DNA of 64,000 bases from contig JBATKU010000084.1 of the NCBI GenBank assembly GCA_049669725.1, forward strand, positions 24,772 through 88,771. Direction: 5' to 3'. Positions within the stretch are counted from its first letter, which is position 1, and each line of letters begins with the position of its first letter. Of this stretch, positions 60,371 through 64,000 are shown piece after piece. The notes under the pieces are model-generated. The model had not been told where the DNA came from. It was given only the letters and a program-made list of their open reading frames with translations, and ran no database searches. Source of the DNA: JAFDCJ01 sp049669725. Its GTDB lineage: Bacteria; Desulfobacterota; Desulfobacteria; Desulfobacterales; JAFDCJ01. A program made the position numbers and the translations under genes.

Positions 60371-61117
60371 TCAGTTAAATCTTTCCTTAACTAATCGATA
60401 TTCAATCTGATCTATATATTTATATCTGCGCAGAGTATCCAGAATCCAACCGGCTTTCCATTTGATCCAGCTGCTGTTGCGGGCCGGTGTCTCCTTTAGG
60501 GGTTTGGGTATCACTGCGGTTAACCTGACAATTTCTTCAAGATTTAACTGGCTGACATCTTTATTAAAAAAGTTTTGAGCAGCCGCCTGAACTCCGAAAA
60601 TGCCCGGACCGAATTCGATGACGTTTAGATACAGATCAAAAATGCGATTTTTGCTTAACTGGCTTTCCAGCCTCCTGGTGATCAAAAATTCCTTAATTTT
60701 ACGGATAACGCTTTTGTCCGTGGTCAGATAAAGATTTTTTGCCAGTTGCTGGGTAATGGTGCTGGCACCCCGCACGAATTTGCCTTTTTGCCAGTTTTTC
60801 TTCATGGCCGCTTTTAATTCCGCGAGATCAATCCCCTGGTGCTGGTAAAAGCCGGCGTCTTCAGTTACCCGGATCGTGTCTTTAAGAAGCGTGGGGATTT
60901 CATCAAAAGTAACCCAACGCTGGCGGATGATCAGATTCGTCTGCGACTGTTTGGCCTCCCGGAATCGTTGCAGCATCAAAGCGGTTGTTCTGGGATTATT
61001 CGTCATTAAATCGCCTACATCCGGCAGGCCTAAATAGATCAGCAGGGTGCCGCCAACCAGGACGGCCGGCACTCCAATGACCATCCACATGATAATTTTT
61101 TTTATGACAGACCGCAT
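60371..61117 (-). CDS. mtgA: Monofunctional peptidoglycan transglycosylase
   Basis: A 248-residue membrane-anchored enzyme of the GT51 family that polymerises lipid II into glycan strands in the periplasm. One N-terminal helix (about residues 9-30) is followed by the family motifs VTEDAGFYQHQGID (catalytic Glu), GASTITQQLAKNLYL and RKIKEFLITRRLESQLSKNRI, and YLNVIEFGPGIFGVQAAA. No penicillin-binding domain follows, so it is monofunctional. It lies about 190 bases after dnaK on the same strand. Confidence 0.93.
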   Translation of the reverse strand: MRSVIKKIIMWMVIGVPAVLVGGTLLIYLGLPDVGDLMTNNPRTTALMLQRFREAKQSQTNLIIRQRWVTFDEIPTLLKDTIRVTEDAGFYQHQGIDLAELKAAMKKNWQKGKFVRGASTITQQLAKNLYLTTDKSVIRKIKEFLITRRLESQLSKNRIFDLYLNVIEFGPGIFGVQAAAQNFFNKDVSQLNLEEIVRLTAVIPKPLKETPARNSSWIKWKAGWILDTLRRYKYIDQIEYRLVKERFN

Positions 61118-61234
61118 AATAGTTTGTTCAATTTCCTATGTAATTTTCGAATAACTTAATTGGAAACACACTGAGTATATTTATATAGAGGAATTTTTCA
61201 ATTAAATAGAACAAAGTCTTCTGTCACCCAACCG

Positions 61235-61267
61235 AAAAGGGCGGAGCTGCTGACAACAACTCCGCCC
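61235..61267 (-). terminator. Intrinsic terminator of dnaK
   Basis: On the minus strand GGGCGGAG (61267-61260) and CTCCGCCC (61246-61239) form an 8-bp GC-rich stem with a 13-base loop, followed by TTTT. It lies about 40 bases past the dnaK stop. Confidence 0.75.
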
Positions 61268-61270
61268 ATA

Positions 61271-61305
61271 TTTCAACTCTCAACTCTCAGCTTTGAGCTG
61301 TCGGC
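61271..61305. repeat. Five consecutive heptamers after dnaK
   Basis: Plus-strand units TTTCAAC TCTCAAC, then TCTCAGC, TTTGAGC, TGTCGGC keep a strict 7-base step. The array starts 3 bases past the dnaK stop codon and lies between it and the terminator. Confidence 0.6.
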
Positions 61306-61307
61306 TA

Positions 61308-63209
61308 TTATGCAACTTCTTCATACTCCGCGTCAACCACCTCATCAATACTGCTGGAAGCGGAAGATCTTGGGCCGTTGTCGCTATCCGGACCTGCCTG
61401 TGTCCCGGCTTGCTGGTACAGGGACTGGGCCAGAGCGTGTGAGGCATGGGTCAATGTTTCGGTCAGGCGCTTAATCTCATCGATATTGTCGCCTTCCACA
61501 GCACGCTTGAGATCTGCGGCAGCGCGCTCTACCTCGGCTCTGGTGCCGGGATCGATTTTATCAGCCTGTTCCACCAGAGTTTTCTCGGTGGTATAAATCA
61601 ACCCATCGGCTGCATTGCGGACATCGACCAGCTCTTTTTTCCGGCGGTCGTCTTCGGCATGAAGCTCGGCATCGTTGACCAGACGATCAATTTCTTCCTG
61701 GGACAGTCCGGATGAATGGGTGATTCGAATAGACTGCTGCTTTCCGGTGGCCTGGTCTTTGGCCGATACCTCGACGATGCCATTGGCGTCGATGTCGAAG
61801 GCTACCTCAATTTGAGGTGTACCGCGCGGTGCCGGTGCAATTCCGGTTAACTCAAAGCGACCAAGGGTTTTGTTGCCGGACGCCATTTCCCGTTCGCCCT
61901 GCAGCACATGAACCGTCACCGCCGGCTGATTATCTGCGGCGGTGGTAAATATCTCGCTTTTTTTGGCCGGGATAGTGGTGTTTTTTTCGATCAGTTTGGT
62001 CATTACGCCACCCATGGTCTCTATGCCGAGGGACAACGGGGTAACGTCGAGCAGAAGAACATCTCTGACATCCCCTTTTAAAACCGCACCCTGAATGGCC
62101 GCACCCATGGCCACGACTTCATCGGGGTTAACCCCTTTGTTAGGCGTTTTGCCGAAAATGTCTTTTACCCGCTGCTGAACAGCCGGCATGCGGGTCATCC
62201 CACCTACCAGGATTATTTCATTGATATCTTTGCTGGAAAGGCCCGCATCCTTCATAGCGGTGCGGCAGGGGGCCTGCAGTTTGTCGAGCAGGTCACCCAA
62301 CAGATTTTCCATTTTGGTCCGGGTGATTTTGATCGCCAGATGCTTGGGACCGTTCGCATCAGCTGTAATGAACGGTAGATTGACTTCGGTTTCCATGGAC
62401 GCCGACAATTCGATTTTGGCTTTTTCGGCAGCTTCTTTAAGACGCTGCAAGGCCATCTTGTCGTTTCTCAGATCGATCCCCTGCTCTTTTTTGAATTCAT
62501 CGGCCAAGTAATCAACCAGACGCAGATCGAAATCCTCGCCTCCCAGATGGGTATTACCGTTGGTGGCCTTGACTTCAAAAACGCCGTCGCCGATTTCTAG
62601 GATGGAAACATCAAACGTTCCGCCACCGAGATCAAAAACCACGATCTTTTCATCGTTTTTTTTGTCCAGTCCATAGGCCAGTGAGGCCGCTGTGGGCTCA
62701 TTGATGATTCTCAGTACGTTGAGGCCGGCAATTTTTCCGGCATCTTTTGTGGCCTGGCGCTGGCTGTCGTTAAAATATGCCGGGACGGTAATGACTGCAT
62801 CGGTGATTTTCTCGCCCAGGTATTCTTCGGCAGATTTTTTAATGTTGGCCAATATAAAGGACGAAATTTCTGCCGGGCTATATTTCTTCCCGCGTAAATT
62901 AATGCGAACATCACCGTTGTCGGCCTTTTCAATTTTATATGGCAGCACCCGAATGTCGTCCTGCACCTCTTTGGAATCATACTGCCGGCCGATAAGCCGT
63001 TTGATGCCGAACACTGTGTTTTCAGGATTGGTAATCGCCTGTCTTTTGGCTATCTGACCCACCAGACGCTCGGAATTTTTTGCCATAGCTACCATTGAAG
63101 GGGTCGTGCGGCCCCCTTCCGGATTGTTGATAATGTTGGCATCGCCGCCTTCCATGACGGCGACACATGAATTGGTTGTTCCAAGGTCAATACCTATAAT
63201 TTTGCTCAT
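61308..63209 (-). CDS. dnaK: Chaperone DnaK (Hsp70)
   Basis: A 633-residue Hsp70. The ATPase domain begins KIIGIDLGTTNSCVAVMEG, with phosphate 2 motif VFDLGGGTFDVSILEIG and adenosine motif ILVGGMTRMPAVQQ. The substrate-binding domain and lid end in the conserved EVVDAEYEEVA. AAGGAGGG precedes the ATG at 63209. grpE and dnaJ are not adjacent, unlike in many genomes. It is divergent from hsp20, so the two heat-shock genes share a 244-base regulatory gap. Confidence 0.97.
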   Translation of the reverse strand: MSKIIGIDLGTTNSCVAVMEGGDANIINNPEGGRTTPSMVAMAKNSERLVGQIAKRQAITNPENTVFGIKRLIGRQYDSKEVQDDIRVLPYKIEKADNGDVRINLRGKKYSPAEISSFILANIKKSAEEYLGEKITDAVITVPAYFNDSQRQATKDAGKIAGLNVLRIINEPTAASLAYGLDKKNDEKIVVFDLGGGTFDVSILEIGDGVFEVKATNGNTHLGGEDFDLRLVDYLADEFKKEQGIDLRNDKMALQRLKEAAEKAKIELSASMETEVNLPFITADANGPKHLAIKITRTKMENLLGDLLDKLQAPCRTAMKDAGLSSKDINEIILVGGMTRMPAVQQRVKDIFGKTPNKGVNPDEVVAMGAAIQGAVLKGDVRDVLLLDVTPLSLGIETMGGVMTKLIEKNTTIPAKKSEIFTTAADNQPAVTVHVLQGEREMASGNKTLGRFELTGIAPAPRGTPQIEVAFDIDANGIVEVSAKDQATGKQQSIRITHSSGLSQEEIDRLVNDAELHAEDDRRKKELVDVRNAADGLIYTTEKTLVEQADKIDPGTRAEVERAAADLKRAVEGDNIDEIKRLTETLTHASHALAQSLYQQAGTQAGPDSDNGPRSSASSSIDEVVDAEYEEVA

Positions 63210-63286
63210 ATCATTTCCCTCCTTAACTAATTAAAATTGAAACAAAAATTGAGATTTATCGTTCTGTCCTCGTTAATCATTACTAA

Positions 63287-63314
63287 ACTATAATACATAT
63301 TTAAAGTAATGCAA
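63287..63314 (-). promoter_or_regulatory. Sigma-70-like promoter for dnaK
   Basis: On the minus strand TTGCAT (63314-63309), a 16-base spacer and TATAGT (63292-63287) precede dnaK by about 80 bases. It fits sigma-70. No CIRCE inverted repeat and no clear sigma-32 (CTTGAAA / CCCCAT) boxes are seen in this gap. Confidence 0.5.
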
Positions 63315-63336
63315 TAAAAAAATCATAATGATTTTA

Positions 63337-63364
63337 TTGACAAAAAAGAAATATTGATTAAATT
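63337..63364 (+). promoter_or_regulatory. Sigma-70-like promoter for hsp20
   Basis: TTGACA (63337-63342), a 16-base spacer and TAAATT (63359-63364), a 4 of 6 match, precede hsp20 by about 90 bases. The region is AT-rich, so chance matches are possible. Confidence 0.45.
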
Positions 63365-63453
63365 AATCTCATCGAAAGATAAATTGGCATGGCGAAACCA
63401 AACATTTCAGCTGTAAACCGCCAAATACCTTAATTAAATAGGAGGAAAAGAAA

Positions 63454-63900
63454 ATGATGAATTTAGTTAAATTGAATCCTTGGAGAGAGATGCCGACCTT
63501 ACCCGGACGGTTCAACCGTTTGTTTGACGACCCTTTTTTCCGCATTGGCCGCATGGCTGACGATAGCGACCTGGGTTTGTGGAATCCTGCTGTGGATTTG
63601 TATGAAAAAGATGATCATTTTATGATCAAAGCCGAACTGCCCGGCGTGAACAAAGATGATATTAAAATCGATTTGAAGGATAGACTCCTGACCTTGTCCG
63701 GTGAGCGTACCCATGATAATGAGGTCAAAGAGGAGAATTATTATCGTCGCGAAAGGTCTTACGGGAAGTTTCAACGGGCTTTCACTTTGCCGGCTGATGT
63801 TGATTCGGATAAGATCAAGGCCGAGTTTAAAGACGGTGTATTACAGATCGAAGTCCCCAAACCCGAGGAGAAGAAGGCCAAACAGGTAACGATTCACTAA
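63454..63900 (+). CDS. hsp20: Small heat-shock protein Hsp20
   Basis: A 148-residue small heat-shock protein that holds unfolding proteins for refolding by DnaK. An N-terminal arm with Trp/Pro/Phe residues (LVKLNPWREMPTLPG) is followed by the alpha-crystallin domain: FMIKAELPGVNKDDIKID, RRERSYGKFQRAFTLPADVD and the hallmark AEFKDGVLQIEVPKPE. AGGAGG lies 9 bases ahead of the ATG at 63454. It is divergent from dnaK. Confidence 0.95.
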   Translation: MMNLVKLNPWREMPTLPGRFNRLFDDPFFRIGRMADDSDLGLWNPAVDLYEKDDHFMIKAELPGVNKDDIKIDLKDRLLTLSGERTHDNEVKEENYYRRERSYGKFQRAFTLPADVDSDKIKAEFKDGVLQIEVPKPEEKKAKQVTIH

Positions 63901-63936
63901 TCTGCTAAACGATACAGCGGTCATAATTTTTCACAA

Positions 63937-63969
63937 GGGGTGACATTAAAATATGTCACCCCTTTTTTT
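63937..63969 (+). terminator. Intrinsic terminator of hsp20
   Basis: GGGGTGACAT (63937-63946) and ATGTCACCCC (63953-63962) form a perfect 10-bp stem with a 6-base loop, followed by a run of eight T. It is the strongest terminator in the window. Confidence 0.93.
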
Positions 63970-64000
63970 TGTGTTAAACTGACATATATTGTATTCAAAA

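Noticed and set aside
10196..61305. CRISPR arrays among the repeated intergenic stretches
   Set aside because: Units are only 7-8 bases, degenerate and without spacers; no cas genes are present.
63210..63453. A CIRCE element or sigma-32 promoter between dnaK and hsp20
   Set aside because: No TTAGCACTC/GAGTGCTAA pair and no CTTGAAA / CCCCAT boxes are present; only sigma-70-like boxes were found.

Overview
The window looks like a chromosomal segment of a Gram-negative, anaerobic Desulfobacterota (Deltaproteobacteria, Desulfobacteria-like) bacterium. This is inferred from family content and gene style, not from any database search: a TIGR03960-type radical SAM/DUF2344 fusion next to RNase G, a sodium-pump decarboxylase beta/gamma pair, BMP-type nucleoside ABC transport, AMP-dependent acyl-CoA ligase and acyl-CoA dehydrogenase, DUF2284 and Cys-cluster proteins, MJ0042-type zinc ribbons, and a complete minor-pilin/PilY1 operon. 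There are no rRNA or tRNA genes, no CRISPR array, no intact insertion sequence and no prophage.

Layout. 1-10.2 kb is an RNA-maturation and origin-proximal type block: 5' part of a DegP/HtrA protease (minus), then on plus radical SAM/DUF2344, rng, rpmH, rnpA, yidD, yidC, jag/khpB and mnmE, ended by a perfect ParB-binding parS palindrome one base after the mnmE stop. 10.3-11.9 kb holds a YkgJ-type Cys-cluster protein with a small partner and an ABM-fold protein. 12-18.9 kb (minus) has oadB-oadG and then a four-gene nucleoside-type ABC importer. 19.1-24.3 kb (minus) has a GYD protein and an MBOAT plus AlgX-like O-acetylation pair, whose AlgX-like partner carries a second SGNH esterase domain. 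24.7-29.1 kb (minus) is a compact signalling operon: sensor, sensor Ser/Thr kinase, PP2C phosphatase, FHA-cyclase. 29.5-32 kb (plus) codes two LysM-containing envelope proteins.

32-39.8 kb (minus) mixes small cupin and membrane proteins, a fatty-acid-CoA ligase, an 8Fe ferredoxin missed by length cut-offs, a DUF2284 protein, a methyltransferase remnant with two internal deletions, an acyl-CoA dehydrogenase, a cupin and an MFS carrier. 40.2-44 kb (minus) has a large zinc-ribbon membrane protein, an ATP-grasp enzyme and an HNH nuclease. 44-50 kb (minus) is the type IV pilus tip/minor-pilin operon fimT-pilW-pilV-pilX-pilY1. Its leader holds a promoter, two terminator-like hairpins and a structure resembling a GEMM-I (cyclic dinucleotide) riboswitch, whose last strand doubles as a terminator arm. 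50.6-58.6 kb has an HD hydrolase, two membrane SpoIIE-type phosphatases flanking an inositol-monophosphatase-like protein without the usual metal ligands, a Cys-cluster protein and a membrane zinc-ribbon/aspartic-protease protein, followed by two decayed genes (PaaI thioesterase, GNAT). 59.5-64 kb has a tandem ribbon-helix-helix candidate, mtgA, dnaK and a divergent hsp20.

Two themes recur. First, many intergenic gaps contain short degenerate arrays with a 7-bp phase (several unrelated sequences, same period), some forming large inverted repeats. Second, three gene remnants (methyltransferase, thioesterase, acetyltransferase) have lost internal or 5' segments while their ends stay recognisable, which suggests decay by deletion.
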